Shown here piece after piece: positions 25,456 to 34,192 of a stretch of DNA of 64,000 nucleotides (its first letter is position 1; each line of letters starts with the position of its first letter). The position numbers and the translations under genes are program-made. The stretch is from the NCBI RefSeq assembly GCF_042684665.1, contig NZ_JBHULY010000005.1:1-64000 (forward strand). Reading direction: 5' to 3'. Source of the DNA: Jejuia rubra (GTDB taxonomy: Bacteria; Bacteroidota; Bacteroidia; Flavobacteriales; Flavobacteriaceae). The notes below the pieces were generated by a model. It was not told the DNA's origin, searched no databases, and saw only the letters and a program-made list of their open reading frames with translations.

Positions 25456-26319
25456 ATGAGCGAAAAAAAACCGAAACGGATAAAAAGAAGATTGCTGGAC
25501 AAATACCGCTTGGTCGTCCTGAACGAAAACACGTTTGAGGAACGATTGTCCATTAAACTGACTCGGTTGAATGTTTTTGTGGTCGTTACTTTATCTAGCA
25601 TCATTTTAGTGTGTTTCACCATTCTTCTTATTGCTTACACCCCTTTAAAGGAATATATTCCTGGCTATTCGTCCACTTCACTAAAAAAGAAGGCGACGGA
25701 TTTAAGTTTTAAAACCGATTCATTGCAACAAGTTCTGGCCATGAACGAGCTGTATTTTAGTTCAATAAAAAGCGTACTTAGAGGGGATGTTGGTTCGAAG
25801 AACCTCAACAGGGATTCCATAATTCAAGCCACAAAACTTGAGATTGGTGAGGTTGACTTAAGTCCAACAAAAGAGGATTCCTTATTGCGCGCAAAGGTGG
25901 ATAAAGAAGACAAATACAATCTGTTTGAATCGGCAACTTCGGTGGCCAATTTTGTATTGTTTCCACCTGTAACAGGTACTATTAGCGAACCCTACAACAT
26001 TAAGGACAAGCATTACGCAGTCGATATCGCGGTGGCCGAGGATACTCCGGTAAAGGCAACTGCAGATGGCATCGTAGTTTTTTCAGAATGGACAGCGGGC
26101 ACGGGATATGTTATTATCTTAGAACACAGTTACGGGTTGATTTCAATTTACAAGCACAACGCCACACTTACCAAATCCCAAGGTGATTTGGTAAAAGCGG
26201 GCGAAGTAATTGCCACCTCTGGAGATACGGGCGAGTTTTCTACCGGACCACACCTGCATTTTGAACTTTGGAGTGATGGTTACCCCATCAATCCCACTAA
26301 TTTTATAGATTTTGAATAA
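25456..26319 (+). CDS. M23 family peptidoglycan endopeptidase
   Basis: A 287-residue protein with a basic cytoplasmic start, one membrane anchor (about 38-60), a coiled-coil-like stalk (75-150) and a C-terminal LytM/M23 domain. Zinc ligands are visible: HYAVDIA (about 186-192) and HLHFELW near 266, with KPEK-type spacing normal. It likely cleaves peptide cross-links in the wall during growth or division. The downstream GH3-family gene begins at the base after its stop, so the two are co-transcribed. Confidence 0.88.
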   Translation: MSEKKPKRIKRRLLDKYRLVVLNENTFEERLSIKLTRLNVFVVVTLSSIILVCFTILLIAYTPLKEYIPGYSSTSLKKKATDLSFKTDSLQQVLAMNELYFSSIKSVLRGDVGSKNLNRDSIIQATKLEIGEVDLSPTKEDSLLRAKVDKEDKYNLFESATSVANFVLFPPVTGTISEPYNIKDKHYAVDIAVAEDTPVKATADGIVVFSEWTAGTGYVIILEHSYGLISIYKHNATLTKSQGDLVKAGEVIATSGDTGEFSTGPHLHFELWSDGYPINPTNFIDFE

Positions 26320-27822
26320 ATGATTTCGATAAAATCAGCACTGGCTAAACCATTTGCAAAACGCATTTACAACAAAATTCAAAAGTGGGCCAACAATCCT
26401 ATTAAAACACAAGAGAAGGTATTTGAGGATATCATCAAAAAAGGCGCAAAAACTGTTTTTGGAAATGACCATAATTTCACCAAAATACGTTCGCACAAAG
26501 ATTTTGTAAAGTATGTACCAATACGGGATTACGAAGGGATAAAGCCTTATGTAGAGCGCGTGGTGAAAGGTGAAAAGGACATCCTTTGGAAGGGCAAACC
26601 GCTCTATTTTGCGAAAACTTCTGGTACTACTTCTGGAGTAAAATACATCCCCATAACCAAACCGTCTATTGAGGCGCAGGTGAAAGCCTCTCGAAATGCA
26701 ATTTTGCTTTACATAAATGAAACTGGCAATACGAAGTTTGTGGACGGTAAAATGATCTTTTTGCAAGGCAGCCCCGAAATGACCAAAAAGAATGACATTT
26801 TTATTGGACGGCTTTCAGGTATTTCCGCTCATTATGTACCCAAATATCTTCAAAGTAATCGATTGCCATCTTGGGAAACTAATTGTATTGAGGACTGGGA
26901 AACCAAGGTTAACAAAATTGTTGACGAAACTTTAAATGAGGATATGACGGTAATTGCAGGCATTCCGTCATGGGTCCAGATGTACTTTGAAAAGCTACAG
27001 GAAAAAAAGGGCAAAAAAGTGGGCGATATTTTTAAAAATTTCAACCTTTTTATTTATGGGGGTGTAAATTATGAACCGTATCGCGCAAAATTTGAAAATT
27101 TAATTGGCCGAAAAGTAGACAGCATTGAGTTATATCCGGCAAGTGAGGGCTTTTTTGCCTTTCAGGATAAACAGAGCGATAAAGGTATGCTGTTGCAATT
27201 GGATTCGGGCATTTTCTATGAGTTTGTTAAAGCTGATGAGTTTTTTAATAAAAACCCAAACCGCATTACGATTAAGGACGTTGAGGTTGGGGTAAACTAT
27301 GTGATGATTATTTCAACGAATGCGGGGCTTTGGGCCTATAATGTGGGGGATACTGTGGAGTTTACTTCCATTAAACCTTACAAAATTATCGTTTCCGGAA
27401 GAATAAAACATTTTATTTCAGCCTTCGGCGAACATGTGATTGGTAAAGAAGTAGAACAGGCAATGCAGGACGCTATAAAGGATACTGATGTCAGTGTCAC
27501 CGAATTTACGGTAGCCCCACAAATTACGCCCGAGACTGGGTTGCCATATCACGAATGGTTTATCGAGTTTGAAAATGAGCCAAAGAATATGACGGCTTTC
27601 GCCAAAAAAATTGACGAATCCCTCCAAAACCAAAACACTTATTATTTCGATTTAATTTCTGGAAAGGTATTGCAACCATTGAAAATAAAAAAAGTACATA
27701 AGGGAGGATTTAAGGACTACATGAAAACCATCGGGAAATTGGGTGGCCAGAACAAAATACCTAGGCTGTCGAACGATAGAAAAATAGTTGAGGCATTTTC
27801 TCACTTACCTTCCACAAAATAG
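26320..27822 (+). CDS. GH3 auxin-responsive promoter family protein
   Basis: A 500-residue soluble protein of the GH3 family, an adenylate-forming fold known in plants for joining amino acids to hormones; the bacterial role is unknown. Recognisable stretches are FAKTSGTTSGVKYIPIT (about 95-111, the phosphate-binding loop), ELYPASEGFFAFQ (about 262-274) and VGDTVEF / SGRIKHFISAFGEHV (about 346-372). The start ATG directly follows the M23 stop codon. M23 - GH3 - DUF6909 is an arrangement seen repeatedly in this group of bacteria (recalled, not checked). Confidence 0.85.
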   Translation: MISIKSALAKPFAKRIYNKIQKWANNPIKTQEKVFEDIIKKGAKTVFGNDHNFTKIRSHKDFVKYVPIRDYEGIKPYVERVVKGEKDILWKGKPLYFAKTSGTTSGVKYIPITKPSIEAQVKASRNAILLYINETGNTKFVDGKMIFLQGSPEMTKKNDIFIGRLSGISAHYVPKYLQSNRLPSWETNCIEDWETKVNKIVDETLNEDMTVIAGIPSWVQMYFEKLQEKKGKKVGDIFKNFNLFIYGGVNYEPYRAKFENLIGRKVDSIELYPASEGFFAFQDKQSDKGMLLQLDSGIFYEFVKADEFFNKNPNRITIKDVEVGVNYVMIISTNAGLWAYNVGDTVEFTSIKPYKIIVSGRIKHFISAFGEHVIGKEVEQAMQDAIKDTDVSVTEFTVAPQITPETGLPYHEWFIEFENEPKNMTAFAKKIDESLQNQNTYYFDLISGKVLQPLKIKKVHKGGFKDYMKTIGKLGGQNKIPRLSNDRKIVEAFSHLPSTK

Positions 27823-27825
27823 TAT

Positions 27826-27833
27826 TACATTTG
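27826..27833 (+). promoter_or_regulatory. -7 promoter element upstream of the DUF6909 gene
   Basis: TACATTTG matches TAnnTTTG and lies 14 bp before the preferred ATG at 27848, implying a very short leader. Confidence 0.55.
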
Positions 27834-27847
27834 CATCCGCTAGCACC

Positions 27848-29536
27848 ATGAAACCTATTAAGCGCCATAAAAGAACCCGTGCCCAGGAAAGTTCTAACGC
27901 CATTGAAAGGATGTACATTACCATGCGCCATCTCTTCAATCGTGGCTTTTATAAACCAATGGGTGTTTCGGGAGATACCCTTCGGCAGTCGTTATTATTG
28001 TTGCGACCGGAAATTTACGGTGCTATAGCCGAGGAAAAAGCTGAACTTGATGGGTTGCTTTATGTTATTGATAGGTTGCCTCAGGGTATTGAGGAGTGTT
28101 CCATAATCAATTTAACGAGCGATGAGGGCTATTCCGAATCGCTTTTTAAACCGATCGTACCCAAGAAGCGACGCAGAAACTGTTACCGTATCGATGATGA
28201 GCAGATGAATATTGAAATTACCCGCGGTCGCTCCGAGATTTACGATATACTTACCCATTTGACCTTCCTCTTTATTGAATCGCTTAAAATCAGCAACCGT
28301 GTTTTGGTGGACGATATTGGCTCAACGACCAGTGACTGGGTAAAATTGGAGCGGGCGGTAAAATCCACAAAAAAATTAACGCAAAAGGAACGCGAAGTTG
28401 CCATTACACACACTAGCAATATTTTAGGAAGGACGTTTAACGAGGTGACTTCAATTTATGAAGAATTTGCCATCCCTGGTCAACCCGAGCGTTTTTTGAA
28501 TATTATTTATTGGCTAGGCAAGCTATCTATTGAAGAACAAATCTCGAGCAATAAACGAGCTATTACTTTTAGCCCGGTACTAAGGGAACGTTTGGGCCAC
28601 CATATACATGGAGAAGAATGGGCCACTAATATTAAGAACACACTGCACAAGTATGAGTTGCTACATCGCCCCATGCATATTATAAGCGCTAACATGCATA
28701 GTGTTATGAATACGCTTTTTGCACCATGCGCACTTAAAGGTGCAGTGGATTCGGAAGATGCTTTTGACCTCTATAAAGTGTTGAGTAGCAAAGAAAGTGT
28801 TGCCCTAAGAAATAAAGTACACGAGGAGGCGTTACAAGAAGGGATGCTTTATATTAAGGATACATCTGGGGCAAATATTGATGTTCAAATATTTGACACT
28901 GATAAAATAGATGAGTCAAAACTTGACATTACAGTAAACAGCAGGTTAGTCAATTCAAAAAAACCCATTATATTGGTCATGGATTATGCATTTGGCGAGC
29001 AGGCCTATGAAACTATGGATGAGTTATTGAAGCCGCTTAAATTAAACGGAGGTAATGAGCACTTGGACGTTGAGTCTATTTCCATTATGGGAAAGGCGGG
29101 AATTTTAGATGGCAATAAAGGAGATATTATGATTCCATCGGCTCACATTTTTGAGGGTACTGCGGACAATTATCCTTTTGATAACGAATTGAAAAAGAAA
29201 GATTTGAAGGGTAAAGGAATTAATGTTTGCGAGGGTTCAATGATCACAGTTCTTGGCACATCGTTGCAAAACAAGGATATTTTAAAGTTCTTTCACAAAT
29301 CCACATGGAGCGTAATTGGCTTGGAAATGGAGGGAGCGCATTATCAAAAAGCTATTCAGGCCGCTTCAAAAGTGAGAAAAAATATTAAGCCGGGGGTAAA
29401 AGTAAGATACGCCTATTACGCCAGTGATAATCCACTAAAAACGGGAAGCACGTTAGCCTCTGGAGGTTTAGGCGCCTCTGGTGTAAAACCAACCTATTTG
29501 ATAACCCGAACTATACTAGAACAAATATTAAACTAA
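27848..29536 (+). CDS. DUF6909 family protein with nucleoside-phosphorylase-like C-terminus
   Basis: A 562-residue cytosolic protein. The ATG at 27848 is preferred over an in-frame start 60 bp upstream, which would overlap the GH3 gene and precede a promoter element. The N-terminal third is basic and helical (KRHKRTRAQESS, RMYITMRHLFNRGFY). The C-terminal third from about 350 reads like a purine phosphorylase/MTA-SAH nucleosidase fold: SIMGKAGILDGNKGDIMIPS, ICEGSM-like VCEGSMITVLG and GLEMEGAHYQKA, the last resembling the DMEGAA nucleoside-binding motif. Whether it cleaves nucleosides is unknown. It is the last gene before the polysaccharide locus, 10 bp upstream of the chain-length gene. Confidence 0.8.
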   Translation: MKPIKRHKRTRAQESSNAIERMYITMRHLFNRGFYKPMGVSGDTLRQSLLLLRPEIYGAIAEEKAELDGLLYVIDRLPQGIEECSIINLTSDEGYSESLFKPIVPKKRRRNCYRIDDEQMNIEITRGRSEIYDILTHLTFLFIESLKISNRVLVDDIGSTTSDWVKLERAVKSTKKLTQKEREVAITHTSNILGRTFNEVTSIYEEFAIPGQPERFLNIIYWLGKLSIEEQISSNKRAITFSPVLRERLGHHIHGEEWATNIKNTLHKYELLHRPMHIISANMHSVMNTLFAPCALKGAVDSEDAFDLYKVLSSKESVALRNKVHEEALQEGMLYIKDTSGANIDVQIFDTDKIDESKLDITVNSRLVNSKKPIILVMDYAFGEQAYETMDELLKPLKLNGGNEHLDVESISIMGKAGILDGNKGDIMIPSAHIFEGTADNYPFDNELKKKDLKGKGINVCEGSMITVLGTSLQNKDILKFFHKSTWSVIGLEMEGAHYQKAIQAASKVRKNIKPGVKVRYAYYASDNPLKTGSTLASGGLGASGVKPTYLITRTILEQILN

Positions 29537-29546
29537 AAGAAGTAAA

Positions 29547-30638
29547 ATGAGTAAAGATTTACGACAACAGCCTCAGCAGAACGAAGAAATGGATATTGGG
29601 CATTTATTCAAAATAATTGGAAATCTTTTTGAAAAACTTTTTGCTTCTATAGTCAGGGTTTTTCAATGGCTTTATGATGTTTTGTTGTTAGTGCTTATAC
29701 ATTTTTTTAAAAGGCTTAAATGGTACGTTTCGGTGGCTATTGTTGGATTAGTTATTGGCTATTTCATTGATAAAAATTCAGACTATCTCTATGGGGCAAA
29801 TATGCAAGTACAGACTAATTACGATTCGGCCAGACAGGTTTACGAGAATATCAGCTACCTGAATCAATTGGCTGCTATTGACAGAGACTCTGTTGAGTTG
29901 GCGAACCGCCTGAACATTTCAGTAAATGAAGCAGCCTCAATTAAAAGTTTTTCAATTGAACCCAACATTGACGAAAACGACAAGATGAAGCTGTTTTCAG
30001 ATTTTAGAGCACAACTGGATTCTTTGACCAAAAGTACTTTTACCTACAATGATTACATTGACGGGTTAACTTCACATAGTTTCAGAACGCACCAAATCAA
30101 ATTGGTGTCTTCGGATAAGTTTGTTTTTGGTAAACTAAATAGGGGATTAGAGAAGCAGTTGGCAAATAATATTTATTTGGACGAAATTAGACAGGTGACG
30201 TTAGATAACTTGAATAGAAGGGAGGAGATTCTGAACGATCAAAGGAGTGCAATAGACTCGCTGAAAAATGTGTATCTAGATATTCGTAGAAAAGAATCTG
30301 AACGGGACAGAAACCAACCAGGGTCAGGGACAAATCTTTTTTTAGCAGCCAGCCAAAAAGAAGATAACCTCTTGATTAAAGAAACAGAATTACTTGAGCG
30401 AAGGCTGGAAATAGAAAATCAAAAACTTGATCTTTATTCAAATTATATTGAAAATAAATATATAGTGAATATAATTTCGCAATTCCCTGAGGCGGGATAT
30501 GGAATTGGAAAACTGACAGATATGGGTAAGGTTAGAATACCAATACTTCTATTATTAATTACATTTTTGATTTTTGCAGTGCTCGGTTTAAGTAATTATT
30601 TGCAAAAAGAGAGTGAACGTTTAATCAAAACCTGGTAA
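29547..30638 (+). CDS. Wzz-like chain-length/polysaccharide co-polymerase protein
   Basis: A 363-residue inner-membrane protein with the Wzz topology: a membrane helix at about 60-78 (WYVSVAIVGLVIGYFI), a large mostly helical periplasmic domain (80-330; coiled-coil stretches near 215-300) and a C-terminal membrane helix (IPILLLLITFLIFAVLGLSNY, about 331-351). No kinase domain is attached. It probably sets chain length for the polymerised glycan of this locus. The stop overlaps the ATG of rfbB as TAATG. An N-terminal hydrophobic stretch (about 35-52) is extra compared with the classical two-helix Wzz. Confidence 0.75.
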   Translation: MSKDLRQQPQQNEEMDIGHLFKIIGNLFEKLFASIVRVFQWLYDVLLLVLIHFFKRLKWYVSVAIVGLVIGYFIDKNSDYLYGANMQVQTNYDSARQVYENISYLNQLAAIDRDSVELANRLNISVNEAASIKSFSIEPNIDENDKMKLFSDFRAQLDSLTKSTFTYNDYIDGLTSHSFRTHQIKLVSSDKFVFGKLNRGLEKQLANNIYLDEIRQVTLDNLNRREEILNDQRSAIDSLKNVYLDIRRKESERDRNQPGSGTNLFLAASQKEDNLLIKETELLERRLEIENQKLDLYSNYIENKYIVNIISQFPEAGYGIGKLTDMGKVRIPILLLLITFLIFAVLGLSNYLQKESERLIKTW

Positions 30639-31681
30639 TGCAAGTATTAATAACTGGAGGAGCGGGTTTTATCGGCTCACATGTTGTTAGGCTATTTTCG
30701 TCCTCATATCCAAGCTATCATATCTATAACTTGGATGCTCTTACCTATGCAGGAAACTTAGAAAATCTCAGGGATATTGAGGGAAAGGCAAATTGTACAT
30801 TCATAAAAGGAGATATTACAAACGAAAGTTTCATAGATAATTTATTTTCAAATCACGATTTTGACGCGGTAATCCACCTGGCCGCAGAATCGCATGTAGA
30901 TAGATCAATTAACGACCCAACGTCATTTGCAAAAACAAATGTTTTGGGGACTATCAATTTATTGAATGCTTTCAGGGCTTATGGGGAGGAAAAGCTGAAA
31001 GATAAAATCTTCTATCATATAAGTACTGATGAGGTGTATGGCACTTTAGGAGAAGAAGGCCTTTTCAAGGAAAACACACCGTATCAGCCCAATTCTCCAT
31101 ATTCGGCTTCAAAAGCTAGTTCGGACCATTTTGTTAGGGCCTATGGGGAAACATATGGCATTCAGTATATTGTGTCAAATTGCTCAAATAATTATGGGCC
31201 AAACCAGTTTCCAGAGAAGTTGATTCCATTATTTATCAATAATATTATCAACAAGAAACCGCTCCCGGTTTATGGAGATGGTAATTATACCCGAGATTGG
31301 CTATTTGTAAAGGATCATGCCATGGCCATTGACCTAGTGCTACACAAAGGTAAAACAGGAGAGACCTACAATATTGGAGGATGGAACGAGTGGAAGAATA
31401 TCGATTTAGTCAGACTATTATGCCGTAAGATGGACATGAAATTGGGCAGAAATCAGGGTGAATCCGAACAATTGATAACTCATGTAAAGGACCGTCCTGG
31501 GCATGACTTACGATATGCCATTGATGCTTCAAAAATTAATGAAGATCTGGGATGGAAACCGACTGTAACCTTCGAAGAAGGACTTGATGAAACTATTGAC
31601 TGGTACTTGAATAATGCCCAATGGCTTCAAAATGTGATTAGTAAAGCCTATTTAACTTATTACGAAAAGCAATACAGTTGA
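30638..31681 (+). CDS. rfbB: dTDP-glucose 4,6-dehydratase
   Basis: A 347-residue SDR enzyme making dTDP-4-keto-6-deoxyglucose, second step to dTDP-L-rhamnose. It shows the NAD-binding GGAGFIGSHV (6-15), HLAAESHVDRS (about 81-91), STDEVYG, and the catalytic YSASKASSDH. Length and motifs are normal. It is the first of four rhamnose genes in the order rfbB-A-C-D, all on the plus strand. Start fixed by the overlap with the chain-length gene. Confidence 0.95.
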   Translation: MQVLITGGAGFIGSHVVRLFSSSYPSYHIYNLDALTYAGNLENLRDIEGKANCTFIKGDITNESFIDNLFSNHDFDAVIHLAAESHVDRSINDPTSFAKTNVLGTINLLNAFRAYGEEKLKDKIFYHISTDEVYGTLGEEGLFKENTPYQPNSPYSASKASSDHFVRAYGETYGIQYIVSNCSNNYGPNQFPEKLIPLFINNIINKKPLPVYGDGNYTRDWLFVKDHAMAIDLVLHKGKTGETYNIGGWNEWKNIDLVRLLCRKMDMKLGRNQGESEQLITHVKDRPGHDLRYAIDASKINEDLGWKPTVTFEEGLDETIDWYLNNAQWLQNVISKAYLTYYEKQYS

Positions 31682-31772
31682 TGTGAAAGGCCCAATAACA
31701 ATATATTGAGGACCAACCGATTTAATAATCTGGTCATTACACTTGAGTAGGGAATAACATTATATATTAAAG

Positions 31773-32630
31773 ATGAAAGGTATAATCTTGGCAGGAGGCT
31801 CAGGAACACGTTTGTATCCACTCACAAAAGTGGTAAGTAAACAATTGATGCCTGTTTACGACAAGCCTATGATATATTACCCACTTTCAGTATTAATGTC
31901 TGCTGGAATTCGAGAAATTTTGATCATAGCCACTCCAGGGGATGTACCATTGTTTGAAAAGCTTTTGGGCGATGGAAATAAGTACGGATGTATTTTTTCC
32001 TATGCCAGCCAAGAAGAACCAAATGGACTCGCCGAAGCCTTTATTATTGGAGAGGACTTTGTCGGTAATGATAAAGTGGCCCTTATTCTGGGAGATAATA
32101 TTTTTTATGGCTCAGGATTATCCAAAATATTAATGGGCGCAAACAATCCAACAGGAGGCACCATTTTCGCCTACCATGTGCAGGATCCAAAGCGCTATGG
32201 GGTAGTTGATTTTGATGAGAATAATAGGGTTACCTCCATTGAAGAAAAACCTCAAAGCCCAAAATCGAATTTTGCCGTCCCAGGCATTTATTTTTATGAC
32301 AATACGGTTGTTGACATTGCTCGTAATCTGAAACCCAGCGCAAGAGGAGAATTGGAGATAACGGACGTAAACAAGGAATATCTCGCCAAAGGACTTTTGA
32401 ATGTTCAGGTTTTGGATAAAGGCATTGCTTGGCTGGATACCGGCACGTTTAGCTCGTTAATGCAAGCTTCCCAATTTGTGGAGGTTATTGAAGAACGACA
32501 GGGCCTAAAAATTGGCTGTATTGAAGAGGTGGCATATAAAATGGGGTATATAAATAGACTGCAATTAATGGAACTCGCCAAACCCTTGTTAAAAAGTGGT
32601 TACGGACAATACTTACAACAATTGGTTTAG
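31773..32630 (+). CDS. rfbA: Glucose-1-phosphate thymidylyltransferase
   Basis: A 285-residue enzyme joining dTTP and glucose-1-phosphate to dTDP-glucose. Nucleotide-binding GGSGTRLYPLT (8-18) and KQLMPVYDKPMIYYPL follow, LGDNIFYG carries the Mg-binding Asp, and the sugar-binding EEKPQSPKS and WLDTGTF are present. Normal length. A 91-bp gap to rfbB has no clear promoter; the operon probably reads through. Confidence 0.95.
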   Translation: MKGIILAGGSGTRLYPLTKVVSKQLMPVYDKPMIYYPLSVLMSAGIREILIIATPGDVPLFEKLLGDGNKYGCIFSYASQEEPNGLAEAFIIGEDFVGNDKVALILGDNIFYGSGLSKILMGANNPTGGTIFAYHVQDPKRYGVVDFDENNRVTSIEEKPQSPKSNFAVPGIYFYDNTVVDIARNLKPSARGELEITDVNKEYLAKGLLNVQVLDKGIAWLDTGTFSSLMQASQFVEVIEERQGLKIGCIEEVAYKMGYINRLQLMELAKPLLKSGYGQYLQQLV

Positions 32631-32633
32631 CTG

Positions 32634-33185
32634 ATGAGGATAGAAACTACAGGTTTGGAGGGTTGTTTTGTGATGGCACCTCATGTTTTTAAAGACAATA
32701 GGGGGAGCTTTTTTGAGTCTTACAATGAGGCATCTTTTAAGGAAAAGACCGGTATTTCAACAAAATTTGTACAGGACAACCAATCCATATCTTCAAAAGG
32801 AACGCTGAGAGGCCTGCACTTCCAAAAAGGCGAGCATGCCCAAGCAAAGTTAGTTCGCGTAATAAGGGGAAAGGTGCTGGATGTATGTGTTGATATTAGG
32901 AAGGAATCACCAACATTTGGCCAGCATGTGTCAATTATATTGGATGATTTTGAAAACAAACAGATGTATGTTCCAAGGGGATTTGCCCACGGGTTTTTAG
33001 TATTGGAAGACAATACAATCTTTTCGTACAAATGCGACAATTATTACAACAAAGCATCGGAAAGTGGCATTATATTCAATGACCCAACATTGAATATTGA
33101 CTGGCAATACCCATTTGATAAACTTCTGCTTTCAGAAAAGGATGCAATACTACCAACGTTTCAATCGCTTATAGATGAGCATTAA
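32634..33185 (+). CDS. rfbC: dTDP-4-dehydrorhamnose 3,5-epimerase
   Basis: A 183-residue cupin-fold epimerase acting on dTDP-4-keto-6-deoxyglucose. The RmlC pattern is complete: DNRGSFFESYN, FVQDNQSISSKGTLRGLHFQ with the catalytic His, KLVRVIRGKVLDVCVDIR, and VPRGFAHGFLVLED. The start ATG is 3 bp past the rfbA stop; the end overlaps rfbD by 11 bp, so the two are translationally coupled. Confidence 0.95.
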   Translation: MRIETTGLEGCFVMAPHVFKDNRGSFFESYNEASFKEKTGISTKFVQDNQSISSKGTLRGLHFQKGEHAQAKLVRVIRGKVLDVCVDIRKESPTFGQHVSIILDDFENKQMYVPRGFAHGFLVLEDNTIFSYKCDNYYNKASESGIIFNDPTLNIDWQYPFDKLLLSEKDAILPTFQSLIDEH

Positions 33186-33975
33186 AGTTTTGGTAACCGG
33201 TGCGAATGGACAATTGGGCAAAACGATTGAGGAACTTTTTGCCGATAATAATGATAATATCCATTTCACGTTTGCGTCTAAAGAGGCACTGGATATTACG
33301 GACCAACAGCAGGTTACCAGCTTCATCAAAAAGTCAAAATTCGATTATTGTATCAATTGTGCGGCCTATACCAATGTAGAGCAAGCTGAAAAAACGCCTA
33401 AGCCTGCATATTTGATTAACAGTGAAGCGGTGAAGTATTTGGCGGAAGCTAGCAAAGCACACAATGTGGTTTTAATACACATATCCACCGATTATGTTTT
33501 TGACGGCATTAAGAATCAACCCTATACGGTAAACGACAAAACGAACCCCATAAATGAGTATGGGAAATCGAAATTGTTAGGAGAGCAATATATTGCCCAA
33601 ACGATGGACGCTTATTTTATAATAAGAACGTCCTGGCTATACAGTAAAAAATACGGCAAGAACTTTTATAAAACCGTTTTGAATAAAGCTAAGGCAGGAG
33701 AAAGGCTTTCTATTACATCTGCTCAAAAAAGCTGCCCGACGAATACAATAAGTATTTCCAATTTCATTTATGAGTTCATACTTTCAAGTAGTAAGAATTA
33801 TGGGCTATATCATTTTTCTGACGAAACTGAAATGACATGGTATGATTTTGCCAAAGAAATTGCAAAAGAAAATGACATTGAAGACACAAAGATTGAAAGG
33901 AGCGAGGCTTACAAAACCTTTGCTCAAAGACCTAGATACAGTGTATTAAATAATAATAATAATAAGAGTTGGTAA
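33175..33975 (+). CDS. rfbD: dTDP-4-dehydrorhamnose reductase, C-terminus apparently truncated
   Basis: An SDR enzyme for the last step to dTDP-L-rhamnose. It has TGANGQLGKTI (8-18), the CINCAAYTNVEQAE segment, STDYVFDG and the catalytic NEYGKSKLLGE. At 266 residues it is about 20-30 shorter than usual: after the conserved RPRYSVL the frame runs through five AAT codons and stops in KSW, whereas homologues continue with a helix ending near residue 285-295. No other frame downstream restores the missing part. The repeat (AAT)n could have expanded or shifted the end. The catalytic core is intact, so activity may remain. Confidence 0.88.
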   Translation: MSIKVLVTGANGQLGKTIEELFADNNDNIHFTFASKEALDITDQQQVTSFIKKSKFDYCINCAAYTNVEQAEKTPKPAYLINSEAVKYLAEASKAHNVVLIHISTDYVFDGIKNQPYTVNDKTNPINEYGKSKLLGEQYIAQTMDAYFIIRTSWLYSKKYGKNFYKTVLNKAKAGERLSITSAQKSCPTNTISISNFIYEFILSSSKNYGLYHFSDETEMTWYDFAKEIAKENDIEDTKIERSEAYKTFAQRPRYSVLNNNNNKSW

Positions 33976-34119
33976 ATTGCAATTAAATAGAAATTCACCC
34001 TAGGGTCAAAAAATAAATTTTTATCAAATGCATTTAAGGAAATGGATACAATGATGATTTCAAAGAACAAAAGTTGACATTAATAATAAAATATTAACTT
34101 AACAACCTTTCAATTATGT

Positions 34120-34127
34120 TATTTTTG
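34120..34127 (+). promoter_or_regulatory. -7 promoter element upstream of the NulO module
   Basis: TATTTTTG (TAnnTTTG) in the 217-bp gap after rfbD, 65 bp before the ATG at 34193. The gap also holds a 10-bp palindrome ACCCTAGGGT at 33997-34006. It suggests the NulO genes can be transcribed apart from the rhamnose genes. Confidence 0.45.
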
Positions 34128-34192
34128 CTTAATGTATGATAGAACTAGAAGAAAATACGAGAGTGCAAAAACGATATTAATTTATTAGAATA

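Noticed and set aside
34074..34102. TTGACA followed by an AT-rich hexamer, like a sigma-70 promoter
   Set aside because: The -10 region does not fit and Bacteroidota use a different promoter consensus; the TATTTTTG at 34120 is the better candidate.
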